Shown: positions 35,101-45,730 of the stretch, piece after piece
Layout: each line of letters begins with the position of its first letter
Position numbering within the stretch: the first letter of the stretch is position 1
Source: Aquisphaera giovannonii
Lineage (GTDB): Bacteria > Planctomycetota > Planctomycetia > Isosphaerales > Isosphaeraceae
DNA length: 64,000 nt
Assembly: GCF_008087625.1 (NCBI RefSeq)
Contig: NZ_CP042997.1
Location: forward strand, 3,720,001-3,784,000
Direction of reading: 5' to 3'
The notes under the pieces: generated by a model
Told to the model about the DNA's origin: nothing
The model's input: the letters and a program-made list of their open reading frames with translations, nothing else
The model's database searches: none
Made by a program: the position numbers and the translations under genes

Positions 35101-37415
35101 CGGGCGGAGGGGGCCGGTTCCGTGGCGTCGAGCCGTCCCTCGGCCGAGAGCGTGGCCACGGCGTCCGGCCCCGACTCCAGCGACCAGCCCGTCTTCAGGC
35201 CGAGGACGAACCAGCCCAGCGCGAACGCCCCGGCGGCGAACAGGGTGTCGCCGAAGACCCGCATCCAGCGCAATCGGTTCATGAGCGGTGTCTGGAGGAA
35301 CTCGGCGGAGCGGGCGTACCAGGTGCCGTGCTCGACGCTCGCCCAGGTCTGGAGAAGGCCCACCGGCAGCAGGCTCATCAGGACCATGAGCGCCAGGCCC
35401 GCGTTGATCGCCCAGAAGGCGAACGCGAGGCTGCCGGTCTTCCAGGCGCGATGGATCGTCAGCCCCTTCAGGCAGAAGAGCATCAGGCCGATGCCGAGCA
35501 TGCCGTACACGCCGAAGAGCGCCGTGTGGCCGTGGACGGGCGTCGTGTTCAGCCCCTGCATGTAGTAGAGCGCGATCGGCGGGTTGATGAAGAACCCGAA
35601 CAGCCCCGCACCGACGAGGTTCCAGAAGGCCACCGCGACGAAGAAGTAGATCGGCCACCTGTAAGCCCGGACCCACGGCCTGGCCCTCGTCAGCGTGAGG
35701 TTCTCATACGCCTCGAAGCCGATGAGGACCAGCGGGACGACCTCCAGGGCGCTGAAGGTCGCGCCCAGCGACGTGACGGCGAGCGGCGTGCCCGTGAAGT
35801 ACAGGTGGTGGAACGTGCCGATGATCCCCCCGGAGAGGAAGATCGTCGTGGAGAAGAGCACCGCCGAGGTCGCCGTCGCCGGCCGCAGCAGCCCCATCCG
35901 GGTGAACAGGAAGGCGATCACGACCGTCGCGAAGACCTCGAAGAAGCCCTCCACCCAGAGGTGGACGACCCACCACCGCCAGTACTCCGCGATCGACAGG
36001 TGCGTGTGCCGGTGCCACATCAGGCCCGGCGTGTAGAAGAGCGGGATCGCCGCCGAGGCCAGGAGGAACAGCGCCAGCAGGTTCCGGTTCGCCGAGTCGA
36101 TGCGAAGCGCCGGCCAGATCGCCCGGGTCATCAGCCCCAGCCAGAGGAACAGGCCGACGGCGAGGAAGAGCTGCCAGAACCGGCCGAGGTCCACGTATTC
36201 ATAGCCCTGGTGGCCGAACCAGAAATTCGCCTCCAGCCCCATCCGCTGGCGGGTCGCCATCCACTGGCCCAACAGGCTGCCGACCACGATGATCAGCAGG
36301 CAGAGGAAGAGGAAGTTCACGCCCAGCCGCTGGAACCTCGGCTCGCGACCCGAGACGGCCGGCGCGATGAACAGGCCGGTGGCCAGCCAGGCCGTCGCGA
36401 TCCAGAAGATGGCGAGCTGCGTGTGCCACGTCCGCGTGACCGAGTAGGGGAGCCACTTCGCCAGCGGGATGCCGTAGAAGCCCGTCCCTTCCACGCCGTA
36501 GTGCGCCGTCAGCACCCCCATGCCGATCTGGGCCAGGATCAGGGCGGTCACCACCCAGAAGTACTTGAGGGTCGCCTGCATCGACGGCGTGGCCCGCAGG
36601 GCCAGCAGCGGGTCGGACGCCGGCAGTGCCGCGTCGTGGTCGGCCTCGTGGCCGTGCTGCGTGGCGAAGTACCAGGCGAGCGCCCCGATGCCCGCGAGCA
36701 GCGCCACGAAGCTGATCACGGACCAGACGATGAGCTGCCCCGAGGGCCGGTTGTCGATCAGCTCCTCCGACGGCCAGTTGTTCGTGTACGAGACCGCCGC
36801 GCCGGGCCGGTCGGTGCCGCAGGCCCAGGCGGCCCACCAGAAGAAGGCCGCGATCTGACGCCGGCGGGCGGGATCCGGGATCGAGTCCGCCGGGATCGCG
36901 TACGCCTCGCGGAGATCGTGGAGACCGGGCTCGGCCCCGAAGAGGGCGTCATAATGCCCCGCGACCGCCTCGATGGCCCGGGCCCGCTCCTCGGAGACCC
37001 GGATCGTGCCCGTCGCCGGGTCGTACGTGTTGGTCCGCATCTCCTTCTTGAGCCGCGCCCTGAGCGCCGCGAGCCGCTCGTCGCCGAGTTCCGCGGGGGC
37101 GGCGTGGTCTTCCTTCCGGGCCCAGCCCTCCAGCAGGAGGGACGCCTCGCGGTGCAGGAAATCCGCGGTCCAGTCCGGCGCGACGTAGGCGCCATGCCCC
37201 CAGACGCTGCCGACCTCCTGCCCGCCGATCGACTGCCAGACGTTCTGCCCGTCGCGGATGTCCGCCGCCGTGAACAGCGTCCGCCCCCCCTCCGTGACGA
37301 CCCTTTCCGGGATCGGCGGGGCCTGCTGATAGAGCTCCTTCCCGTAATATCCGAGCACCGCGAAGGACCCGCCGATCACCAGGATCAACGCGGCCCAGAG
37401 CCGACCATAACGCAT
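35097..37415 (-). CDS. norB: Nitric oxide reductase, quinol-dependent type (qNOR)
   Basis: Membrane enzyme that reduces nitric oxide to nitrous oxide using quinol. The 772-aa single chain has an N-terminal cytochrome-like extracytoplasmic segment (about residues 25-210, with GQEVGSVWGHGAY) fused to a 12-helix heme-copper-type core, which is the qNOR layout rather than the two-subunit cytochrome type. Metal-ligand blocks include WHTQLA, LMWHRHTHL, HLWVEGFFEVFATV, IIGTFHHLYFTGTP and PVHGHTALFG. The start at 37415 is backed by AAGGAGGGG at ideal spacing, whereas the open frame upstream is non-coding. The gene is divergent from an Rrf2 regulator, and its promoter carries an inverted repeat. Confidence 0.95.
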   Translation of the reverse strand: MRYGRLWAALILVIGGSFAVLGYYGKELYQQAPPIPERVVTEGGRTLFTAADIRDGQNVWQSIGGQEVGSVWGHGAYVAPDWTADFLHREASLLLEGWARKEDHAAPAELGDERLAALRARLKKEMRTNTYDPATGTIRVSEERARAIEAVAGHYDALFGAEPGLHDLREAYAIPADSIPDPARRRQIAAFFWWAAWACGTDRPGAAVSYTNNWPSEELIDNRPSGQLIVWSVISFVALLAGIGALAWYFATQHGHEADHDAALPASDPLLALRATPSMQATLKYFWVVTALILAQIGMGVLTAHYGVEGTGFYGIPLAKWLPYSVTRTWHTQLAIFWIATAWLATGLFIAPAVSGREPRFQRLGVNFLFLCLLIIVVGSLLGQWMATRQRMGLEANFWFGHQGYEYVDLGRFWQLFLAVGLFLWLGLMTRAIWPALRIDSANRNLLALFLLASAAIPLFYTPGLMWHRHTHLSIAEYWRWWVVHLWVEGFFEVFATVVIAFLFTRMGLLRPATATSAVLFSTTIFLSGGIIGTFHHLYFTGTPLAVTSLGATFSALEVVPLVLIGFEAYENLTLTRARPWVRAYRWPIYFFVAVAFWNLVGAGLFGFFINPPIALYYMQGLNTTPVHGHTALFGVYGMLGIGLMLFCLKGLTIHRAWKTGSLAFAFWAINAGLALMVLMSLLPVGLLQTWASVEHGTWYARSAEFLQTPLMNRLRWMRVFGDTLFAAGAFALGWFVLGLKTGWSLESGPDAVATLSAEGRLDATEPAPSAR

Positions 37416-37504
37416 CGTTTCCCCTCCTTGCGCGCACCCTGTCCGGGGCCCGCCCTCGGGTTTTTCTCGTGGATTCCGCTGGCTTTTTCCGCCTCGCGCC
37501 GACC

Positions 37505-37533
37505 ATAATAGATGTTCTGGATCTTGATGTCCA
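37505..37533 (-). promoter_or_regulatory. Predicted norB promoter
   Basis: On the minus strand TGGACA (37533-37528) and TATTAT (37510-37505) are 17 bases apart, the ideal spacing. The implied transcription start is about 83 bases ahead of the norB start codon. The inverted repeat 37515-37536 covers the -35 box and spacer. Confidence 0.65.
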
Positions 37534-37536
37534 GAA
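37515..37536. promoter_or_regulatory. Inverted-repeat operator, likely Rrf2 binding site
   Basis: TTCTGGA (37515-37521) and TCCAGAA (37530-37536) are perfect 7-base complementary arms with an 8-base centre. The site lies in the 141-base divergent region, over the norB promoter and 21 bases before the regulator start. This fits auto-repression and repression of norB by the adjacent regulator. Binding itself is inferred. Confidence 0.7.
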
Positions 37537-37556
37537 TGTAACTCCGAGGTATCCGT

Positions 37557-38036
37557 ATGATTTCCCAGACCGCCGAATACGCCCTCCGGGCCGTCGTCCT
37601 GCTGGGGAACAGCGCGGGCGAGCCGCTGACGACGCAGCAGATCGCCCGGGCGTCGAGGGTGCCGGGCGGCTATCTGTCGAAGGTGCTCCAGTCCCTGGGC
37701 CGCGCCGGCCTGGTCGAGGCCCGGCGGGGCCTGCACGGGGGCTACGTGCTCACGAAGGGGCTCGACGAGCTCAGCGTGTATGACGTGGTCAACTCGGTGG
37801 ACCCGCTCCAGCGGATCCACCGCTGCCCGCTCCGGCTCGCGTCCCACGCGGGGAAGTTGTGCCCGCTGCATCAACGGCTGGACGACGCCGTGGCGATGCT
37901 CGAGGAGTACTTCAAGCAGACGACGATCGGCTCCCTGCTGAAGCACGCGTCCCCCGACTCGCCTCCGCCGCTCTGCGAGGTCGCCACGCTCGTCGGCGAG
38001 ATGGCCCCCGCCGGGCCGGCCCCGTCCGGGCATTGA
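37557..38036 (+). CDS. Rrf2 family transcriptional regulator, likely nitric-oxide responsive
   Basis: DNA-binding regulator of 159 aa. The winged helix spans about residues 1-80 with the Rrf2 start MISQTAEYALRAVVLL, recognition helix RASRVPGGYLSKVLQSL, and wing RRGLHGGYVL. Rrf2 proteins of the NsrR type hold an Fe-S cluster; here Cys90 and Cys102 lie in the expected segment (HRCPLRLASHAGKLCPLH) and Cys140 lies later, with no third Cys between 90 and 102. The cluster ligation is thus not the classic NsrR three-Cys set. The gene is divergent from norB, and a palindrome sits between them. I do not use the name nsrR because the sensor set differs. Confidence 0.85.
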   Translation: MISQTAEYALRAVVLLGNSAGEPLTTQQIARASRVPGGYLSKVLQSLGRAGLVEARRGLHGGYVLTKGLDELSVYDVVNSVDPLQRIHRCPLRLASHAGKLCPLHQRLDDAVAMLEEYFKQTTIGSLLKHASPDSPPPLCEVATLVGEMAPAGPAPSGH

Positions 38037-38286
38037 AGGGCCACGCCGCCGGTCTGCCGAATTGGCAGAGGCGAGTCGCCAACTCCGCCGGTCGGCAGCC
38101 TACCCTCCCCCATCGCGCCACGCCGACAATCCACAAGCCTTTCCCATATAGCAACTTAGCTCCAGACCGCCCGCGGGCACACCCGTTGCATAAGGTGCGG
38201 GCGACATGGTTGCGCCCGGAGACGGCGACATCGTGCTCCGCGTGGCGCGAGTGGATGTTTCGGACGTTCCTCAGGAGACAGTGTCG

Positions 38287-38577
38287 ATGAATCTCAAGCC
38301 ACTCGGCGATCGCGTCGTGGTCGAGCGTGAAGAGGCCAAGGAGACGACCGCCGGCGGGATCGTGCTGCCCGATACCGCGAAGGACAAGCCCCAGAAGGGG
38401 AAGGTCGTGGCGGTGGGCGACGGCCGGGTCACCAAGGACGGCAAGCGCCGCGAGCTCCAGGTGAAGGTGGGCGACACGGTGCTGTTCACCTCCTACGCCG
38501 GCGAGGAGTTCAAGCTGGGCGGCGAGAAGAAGGTCCTCCTGATGCGTGAGGAAGACATCCTCGCGGTCGTCGGCTGA
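38287..38577 (+). CDS. groES: Co-chaperonin GroES
   Basis: 10-kDa lid of the GroEL folding chamber, 96 aa. The start [14 protein letters not shown] and the mobile loop [15 protein letters not shown] are characteristic, and [24 protein letters not shown] is the usual end. AGGAG lies about 9 bases before the ATG. An upstream in-frame start is not needed. It is 131 bases ahead of groEL. No CIRCE element (HrcA site) is visible upstream. Confidence 0.97.
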   Translation: MNLKPLGDRVVVEREEAKETTAGGIVLPDTAKDKPQKGKVVAVGDGRVTKDGKRRELQVKVGDTVLFTSYAGEEFKLGGEKKVLLMREEDILAVVG

Positions 38578-38708
38578 GCGGGCCACGCTCGGCCTCGGCC
38601 CGCACGGGCGGCGGCCGGGAAGCGATTCGAAATCGAATTCGATCGACGTTCCAGAAGACACCAGACGAGACCACACGAGAACCGGACCGGTTCGGGAGAG
38701 CATCGAAG

Positions 38709-40337
<1,629 letters not shown>

Positions 40338-40383
40338 TCGACGCCGGGGCATCCGCCCCGCGGCGTCCGGCTGGAAATCCCAA

Positions 40384-40425
40384 GGGGAGGACCGGGTCGT
40401 TCGGCCCGGCCCTCCTCCTTTTTTT
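40384..40425 (+). terminator. Rho-independent terminator after groEL
   Basis: AGGACCGGG pairs with CCCGGCCCT (one mismatch) around a short loop and is followed by CCTCC and seven T residues. It directly follows the groEL stop codon by about 50 bases, and another hairpin lies between them at 40341-40366. Confidence 0.9.
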
Positions 40426-40448
40426 CGAAGACTCGCCCCGCGAGCCGG

Positions 40449-40856
40449 TCAGGAGAGGAGCTGGAGGAGCACCGAGAAATCGAGCGGCTTGACGAAGTAA
40501 TGGTCGAATGCGGGCTTGCGGGCGATGGGCTGGTCATTACAGGAATAGGCCGTCACGAGGATCACCAGAAGCTCGTCCCCGAACTGCTCGCGGAGGCGAT
40601 CCGACAGCTCGTGGCCGTCGATGCCCGGGAGCCCGACGTCCAGCAGCGCGACGTCGGGGCGGAAGCGGGCCGCGACTTGCAAGGCGTCCAGGCCGTCGTA
40701 CGACGTCTCCACCTCAAATCCCTGGAGCTTCAATAGCCAGGATGTGCTCAGCGCGATGTCCTTGTTGTCATCGACAACGAGGATACGACGCTTCAGCCCG
40801 ATGCTCGTCCCGGCCCGGTTCGAGAGACTGTCGAGTTGAGCCTTATCCCCATTCAT
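40449..40856 (-). CDS. Single-domain response regulator (CheY-like receiver)
   Basis: Receiver domain alone, 135 aa, with no output domain. The acid pocket is Asp29-Asp30 (VVDDN), the phosphorylated residue is Asp73 (LLDVGLPG), the switch Thr is Thr102 (VTAYS), and the Lys is Lys123 (FVKPLD). The FVKPLDFSVLLQLL end suits a stand-alone response domain that acts through protein contact. No histidine kinase is nearby, so it is orphan in this window. The start at 40856 was chosen as the last Met before the domain; its ribosome site is weak. It is convergent with groEL, across the terminator. Confidence 0.88.
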   Translation of the reverse strand: MNGDKAQLDSLSNRAGTSIGLKRRILVVDDNKDIALSTSWLLKLQGFEVETSYDGLDALQVAARFRPDVALLDVGLPGIDGHELSDRLREQFGDELLVILVTAYSCNDQPIARKPAFDHYFVKPLDFSVLLQLLS

Positions 40857-41084
40857 CGCCGCCCCACGCTTTCCTGTCCATCCCCCCCACAGCCGCACAT
40901 CTCCCTGGCCATACCTCGTTCCTATATGCATCCCGAATACCGACCGGGCGGAAAACGAGACCCGCTCAGCTCCGAAATGGGGCGATCCTGATCCGTATGC
41001 CGGCCCGGACCGGCCGGCCGAGCGCCTGCTCGGCACGATCGCAACGGCCCGCGGCGGGGCGAGTTCCGGACATCCGCTCGCGCC

Positions 41085-43862
41085 TCAGCGGACCTCGCCG
41101 CGAAGCGGCGGCTCGACCTCGAAGCGGATGACCTCCCCCTCGACCCCCTTGTAGCCTCCCCATCCCACGCTGATGGCGCCGATGCGCGAGGGATCGAGGA
41201 GGCCGTCGGCGTCCTTCGCCCCCTCAAATCGCCGGAACCGGCCGACGGGGATGATGCTCCGGATCCGCCCCGGCTCGGCGAGCGACCGGGCGGCCGTCGC
41301 GAGGAAGTCCCCCCCGCCCGCCTCGTGCAGGAAGACGAGCAGCTCGGTGGAAGTCGCCTGGCCGGGCGGGACCGTGACGTCGACGACGACGCAATCGCCG
41401 GGCGACAGCGACCTCGGCCGGTCGAAGCGGAACTGGACGAAAGCGTGGACGTCCACGCCGGCCTTCGTGAGCCGGGCGACGGACTCGTACCGGGCCGGGC
41501 GGCCGTCCTTCGCTCCCGCGAGGGTCCGCAGCTCGCCCCGGACGAACTCCCCGTGCCCGAGCGTCGGCGGGCCGGGATCGAGCCGGCTCACGGCGAGGCC
41601 CGGCAGCGGGCCCGAGACCAGGGGCTTCCGGGGGACCGGCCGCACCGGCGGGGACCGGAGGAGGGTCGCACCGTAGGGCCCGAGAGTGAGCGAGGCCGCC
41701 GGCCGCGGCCCAATGGCGTAACCGCGGCCGTCGGCCGGGTCCCAGCGGGTGACCGGCCCGGCCCCCGCGTCAGCCGGCAAGGTCAAGACGCCCGTCCAGG
41801 GACGCGGCGAGTCATTGATCACGAAATAGAGGTCGTGGTCCTCCCCCCGGCGATGCGTCATCCGCACCGGCCCGGGATTGCCGCCCACCTCCAGGTCGGG
41901 CCCGAGCACGCCGCGGAGGGCGATCGGCAGCAGGGACTCCGACCCGGGAGGCAGGTAGATGCCCCCTCCGCCCCGTTCGTTCGCCGTCGCAGTAGGGCCC
42001 GGCCCGGCCGGCCCGAAGACCTCGCGGGCGATCTCCCGCACGCGGGGAGAGGGGAACTCGGCCTCGCTGTTGGCCGGCAGCTTGCCCAGCGCGATGACGA
42101 CGCCCCCCTCGCGGGCGAACTGCGCCAGGTTCTCCCACGCGGCGATCGGCATCGTATCCGCGCCGGGGAGGACGATCACGCGCCACGCCTGGTCCTTGTG
42201 GAAGAGGGTCCCGTCCACGGGCTTCGCCTCGGCCAGGGCCCTGGAATCGACGACCAGGAACTCGCGGCGGGCCCCGAAGAGGCCCTCCATCGCGTCCCGG
42301 AAGAGGGCGTCGAACGCGCCCGCGGCCGGGCAGTCCCCGGTCCAGAGCCGAGACGGCGTGAACCGGACCCAGGCGCTCTCGATCGGGTAGACGACCGCGA
42401 CGTCCGCGACCGGATGCGTCCCCCGGAGCATGGTGGCGCAGCGCCCGAATCCCTCGTTCAGCCTCCGGACGGCGTCATCGGGCAGGCCGTGGAAGCTGTA
42501 GTAGCTCGTGATGCAATTCACGCCGCCGACGAGCAGGCGGTTGAGCGTCCCCCGGATCTCCGCCTCGGTGACGTCGCGGATCGGCCGCCGGTCGCCCGGG
42601 GGCCGATGACGCTGGGCGTGGTCCGAGGTCTCACTCATCACGACGGTGTTCCCCTCCAGTTCCCCCGCGCCGGCGACCATCCTCGCGACGTACCAGGGAA
42701 CCTCCGGCGGCAGGCTCGTCAGGCAGTCCATGCCCGGCGCGTCCAGCATCCGGACGCACCGGAAGAGGTCGCCGTAGAGCGGCACGTGCGCGGCGAGGCT
42801 CTCCTCCATGAGCAGGTGGCCCCCGGAGAGCAGCCCGTGTCCCCGGCACCAGTCGCGGATCGCGCCGAAGTAGTTCTCGGAGACGAGCTCGGCGATCGTC
42901 AGCCAGAAGTCGTGGCGGGCCTTCGGGCCGACCGGGCCGGCCTCGGCGACGAGCGCGGACAGGGCCGGCTCCAGCGGGTAGCCCCGGCGCGCCCGGAACT
43001 CGGCCGCAAGCCGAGGGGACCAGGGCAGGGCGGCGTAGGGCATCGGCCGCATGAACACGCTCATGAGCGACGGCTCGTCCGTGAACGAGGCGATGAACAG
43101 GCCGCCGAGGTCCTTCCCCAGCCGGTCGGCGTACCGGCGATGGGTCACGTCCAGGAAGTATCGGGTCGCCTCGGGCACCAGCAGGTTGATGTACGGCCGC
43201 TTGTCCGACAGGTTGGAGTCGGCGTGCGTCCCCTCGTAGAGCCGATCCTCGGTGATCAGCAGGACGCGCCACGGCCCTCCCGTCGCGGGAGGCTCCCACT
43301 CGAGGCGGCCGGACTGCACCCGGGCGGCGAGGTCGATCTTCCCCGCCATGTCGATCGCCCCGTCGCGCATCGGGAACGCCGCGGCGAGGACGACGCGGCC
43401 CTGGGGCGAGGCCAGCGAGACCGGCTTCCCCGCGGTCACGCCCTGGGCGACGAGCAGCCCGCGGGCCTCCCACTCCGGATGGTCGCGGAGGACGATCCCC
43501 CCGGCGTTGCCGGACGGATAACCGCGCTCGTCGTACAGCCATTGCGCGAAGCCCCTCCGCCTCGCCTCGTCGACCGCCCGGGCGAAGGCCTCCCAGCGGG
43601 GCGGGCTCTCCAGGTAGCCCTCGAACGAGACGTTGCTCACCATCCCCCCGAATCCCTGGGCTTCCAGCGAGCGCATGACCTCGTCCTGCTTCGCCGGGGG
43701 GTCGGGCCAGGAATGGATGATCTTGAGCATCCGCGCGTCCGCCGGGGGCCTGGCGAACCGCCCCTCGAGGGACGGCCGGGCCGCATCGTCTTCGGCGGCC
43801 TCCGCGAAGGGCGCGAGCAGGGCCAGCAGGGCCGACAGGGCGAGGAGTGGCGATCGGGTCAT
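41085..43862 (-). CDS. Secreted glycoside hydrolase-like protein, GH106-type barrel
   Basis: Predicted extracytoplasmic sugar hydrolase, 925 aa. A signal peptide (LLALSALLALLAPFAEAAE) leads to a barrel-like region with GGMVSNVSFEGYL, WLYDERGYPSGNAGG, and FIASFTDEPSL, which are typical of GH106-like alpha-L-rhamnosidases and related uncharacterised barrels. A C-terminal part (from about residue 560) has a Rossmann-like segment (VIVLPGADTMPIAAWENLAQFAREGG) and beta-rich sheets, also seen in that group. Catalytic Glu residues cannot be assigned with certainty. The activity against rhamnosides is inferred from family likeness only. GGAG precedes the start. It lies 185 bases downstream of the FecR gene. 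Confidence 0.7.
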   Translation of the reverse strand: MTRSPLLALSALLALLAPFAEAAEDDAARPSLEGRFARPPADARMLKIIHSWPDPPAKQDEVMRSLEAQGFGGMVSNVSFEGYLESPPRWEAFARAVDEARRRGFAQWLYDERGYPSGNAGGIVLRDHPEWEARGLLVAQGVTAGKPVSLASPQGRVVLAAAFPMRDGAIDMAGKIDLAARVQSGRLEWEPPATGGPWRVLLITEDRLYEGTHADSNLSDKRPYINLLVPEATRYFLDVTHRRYADRLGKDLGGLFIASFTDEPSLMSVFMRPMPYAALPWSPRLAAEFRARRGYPLEPALSALVAEAGPVGPKARHDFWLTIAELVSENYFGAIRDWCRGHGLLSGGHLLMEESLAAHVPLYGDLFRCVRMLDAPGMDCLTSLPPEVPWYVARMVAGAGELEGNTVVMSETSDHAQRHRPPGDRRPIRDVTEAEIRGTLNRLLVGGVNCITSYYSFHGLPDDAVRRLNEGFGRCATMLRGTHPVADVAVVYPIESAWVRFTPSRLWTGDCPAAGAFDALFRDAMEGLFGARREFLVVDSRALAEAKPVDGTLFHKDQAWRVIVLPGADTMPIAAWENLAQFAREGGVVIALGKLPANSEAEFPSPRVREIAREVFGPAGPGPTATANERGGGGIYLPPGSESLLPIALRGVLGPDLEVGGNPGPVRMTHRRGEDHDLYFVINDSPRPWTGVLTLPADAGAGPVTRWDPADGRGYAIGPRPAASLTLGPYGATLLRSPPVRPVPRKPLVSGPLPGLAVSRLDPGPPTLGHGEFVRGELRTLAGAKDGRPARYESVARLTKAGVDVHAFVQFRFDRPRSLSPGDCVVVDVTVPPGQATSTELLVFLHEAGGGDFLATAARSLAEPGRIRSIIPVGRFRRFEGAKDADGLLDPSRIGAISVGWGGYKGVEGEVIRFEVEPPLRGEVR

Positions 43863-44047
43863 GGCGAGGCTCCGGAGCGTGGCGGGCGCCGCGATGGCGA
43901 GGGCAGGGCGGGGCAGGGCCGGGAAGGCCCGACTACGGCGAGTGGCCGCGTCGCCCCGCGGAAGGCCGGCGTGGGCCGGCGTCCATCATCGCAGGGTCCA
44001 CGCCCCGCTTCCAAGACCCAGGCCCGACGCCCGGCGTCCCGCCGGCA

Positions 44048-45730
44048 TCACCGGCGGTCGCCCGTGGCATTGCCGCCGGCGGCCTCCGTCGGGCGCGTCC
44101 AGACGGTGGCCTTCAGCCCCTTGATCGTGAGCGTCCTGGAGACCTCGGTCTGGGGATTGGCGCCGAAGACGCCCACGTAGAGGTCGGCGGCGCCGTCGAG
44201 GTAATCCGGGTGCTTGACGGTGAGGGTATTCGAGGATCCCCGCGAGAGGTTCTCGACCAGGAGGGAGTACCGGCCGCCGAACCGTCGCAGGGTCAGGCGC
44301 AGGTCCTGGCCTCGCGTCATCAGGCCGACCTCGTTGAGGTCCTGGTCGATCCCCGACTTGTTGTTCACGAGGAAGAGGTTGTACCGGTCCTGCTCCTGCC
44401 GGCTGATGAGGCCGCCGCGGATACTGGCCCTGCTGTCCGCCCCGGCGTACAGGCCGAACTGGCCGACCGGCCTGAGCCCGGGGATCTGGGAGAACGTGGC
44501 CCCGACCTCGAAGTCCTCGTCGCGGGCCAGCCCGAGGTCGGCCAGCCGGAAGCCCAGGTACTCGCCGCCCGGCATCCCGTCCTGGGTATTCAGGTCGCTG
44601 CGGGTCGTGGTCAGCCAGAGGGCACGCTCGGCCGTGTCGATGCGGAGGTTCGGATCCCGGGCCGGCAGCGCCGTGCCGGTGCCCGGCAGGCGATGGGTCA
44701 GGCCGGTGCCGTTCCCCGTCCTATCGAGGAGCGAGCCCTGCACCAGCCTGGCGAAGTCCAGCGCGTCGGAACGGGGGACGATCAGGGAGGGCGGGACGAT
44801 CGAGCGGATGAAGGGTTGGGCTGCCGTCGGGGCCTCCGTAGCCACGACGGCCCGCTGGCGATCCAGGCGGGCGGCCTGGTCGCTCCGGAGCTGGAGGGTG
44901 TTGCTCGGCCATTCCGCGGATTCCAGCGGGGACGCCTCGACGAGCCCTTCGAACACGCGCACCGTCGTGGCGCCGTCCTCGTCCACCGACAGGCCGAACT
45001 CCGTCCCCAGGTCGATGACCTTGCCGCGGGGCGAGAAGACCGTGAAGCCGCGCGCCGGCTCGGGCACGCGCGCGGTGAGCGAGCCCTGCACGAGCCGGGC
45101 CGAGCTGCCCCCCAGGAGCACGAACTCGGCCGGGCCGTGGAGGAGGACGCGGGCCCCCTGCTCGAACTCGATCTCGGCCAGGCCGGAGCGGAGGCGGAGG
45201 ATCTTGCCGGACCTCATGTCGCGCCCCGGCATCTCGGCCTCGGATCCCGCCCAGACGCAATCCTGGGCGTTCAGCAGCCAGGCCACGTTGCCGAAGGGCA
45301 GCCCGCCCCCCCGCGTGGCCGACGGGTCGTGGCCCGCCGGGACGCCCCGACCCCCGCGCAGGTACCAGGCGCAGGCCCCGGCCGCGAGCAGGGCCCCCGC
45401 GGCGATCCCGGCGATCGCCGCGGGCCGGCGCCATCGCCGGGCCGGCCCGGTCCCCGCCGCGACCCCTCCGGGCCGCGGAGGCGGGTCGGCCTGAGCCCGG
45501 CCCGCCAGGACGCTCTCGAGCACCTCGTCGGTGGCGCGGCGGGAGCGGACGGCGAAGGCCAGCTCGGTGTGCGCGTGGAAGGCCCTCACGAACTCGAGCC
45601 GGGCCGCGTCGCTGCCGCGCAGCAGGGCCTCGAGCTCGCGCAGGCCCGCGTCGTCGATGAGGCCGTCGCAATACAGCTCGATCAGCTCGCCCAGCCGGGG
45701 GGGCTCGTTCGGTGGTTCCTCGTGGCTCAT
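44048..45730 (-). CDS. FecR-domain membrane protein paired with ECF sigma factor
   Basis: Predicted membrane regulator or structural protein, 560 aa. The N-terminal 80 residues (LIELYCDGLIDDAGLRELEALL) form a small helical domain as in planctomycete anti-sigma-like proteins, followed by one hydrophobic helix (about 105-126) and a FecR domain (about 170-290, with GTEFGLSVDEDGATTVRVFEGLVE). The C-terminal part (about 340-550) looks like a LamG/concanavalin-type beta sandwich. Its start codon overlaps the sigma factor stop by 4 bases (ATGA), so the two are translationally coupled and the protein probably controls the sigma factor. The start at 45730 is fixed by this overlap. Confidence 0.85.
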   Translation of the reverse strand: MSHEEPPNEPPRLGELIELYCDGLIDDAGLRELEALLRGSDAARLEFVRAFHAHTELAFAVRSRRATDEVLESVLAGRAQADPPPRPGGVAAGTGPARRWRRPAAIAGIAAGALLAAGACAWYLRGGRGVPAGHDPSATRGGGLPFGNVAWLLNAQDCVWAGSEAEMPGRDMRSGKILRLRSGLAEIEFEQGARVLLHGPAEFVLLGGSSARLVQGSLTARVPEPARGFTVFSPRGKVIDLGTEFGLSVDEDGATTVRVFEGLVEASPLESAEWPSNTLQLRSDQAARLDRQRAVVATEAPTAAQPFIRSIVPPSLIVPRSDALDFARLVQGSLLDRTGNGTGLTHRLPGTGTALPARDPNLRIDTAERALWLTTTRSDLNTQDGMPGGEYLGFRLADLGLARDEDFEVGATFSQIPGLRPVGQFGLYAGADSRASIRGGLISRQEQDRYNLFLVNNKSGIDQDLNEVGLMTRGQDLRLTLRRFGGRYSLLVENLSRGSSNTLTVKHPDYLDGAADLYVGVFGANPQTEVSRTLTIKGLKATVWTRPTEAAGGNATGDRR

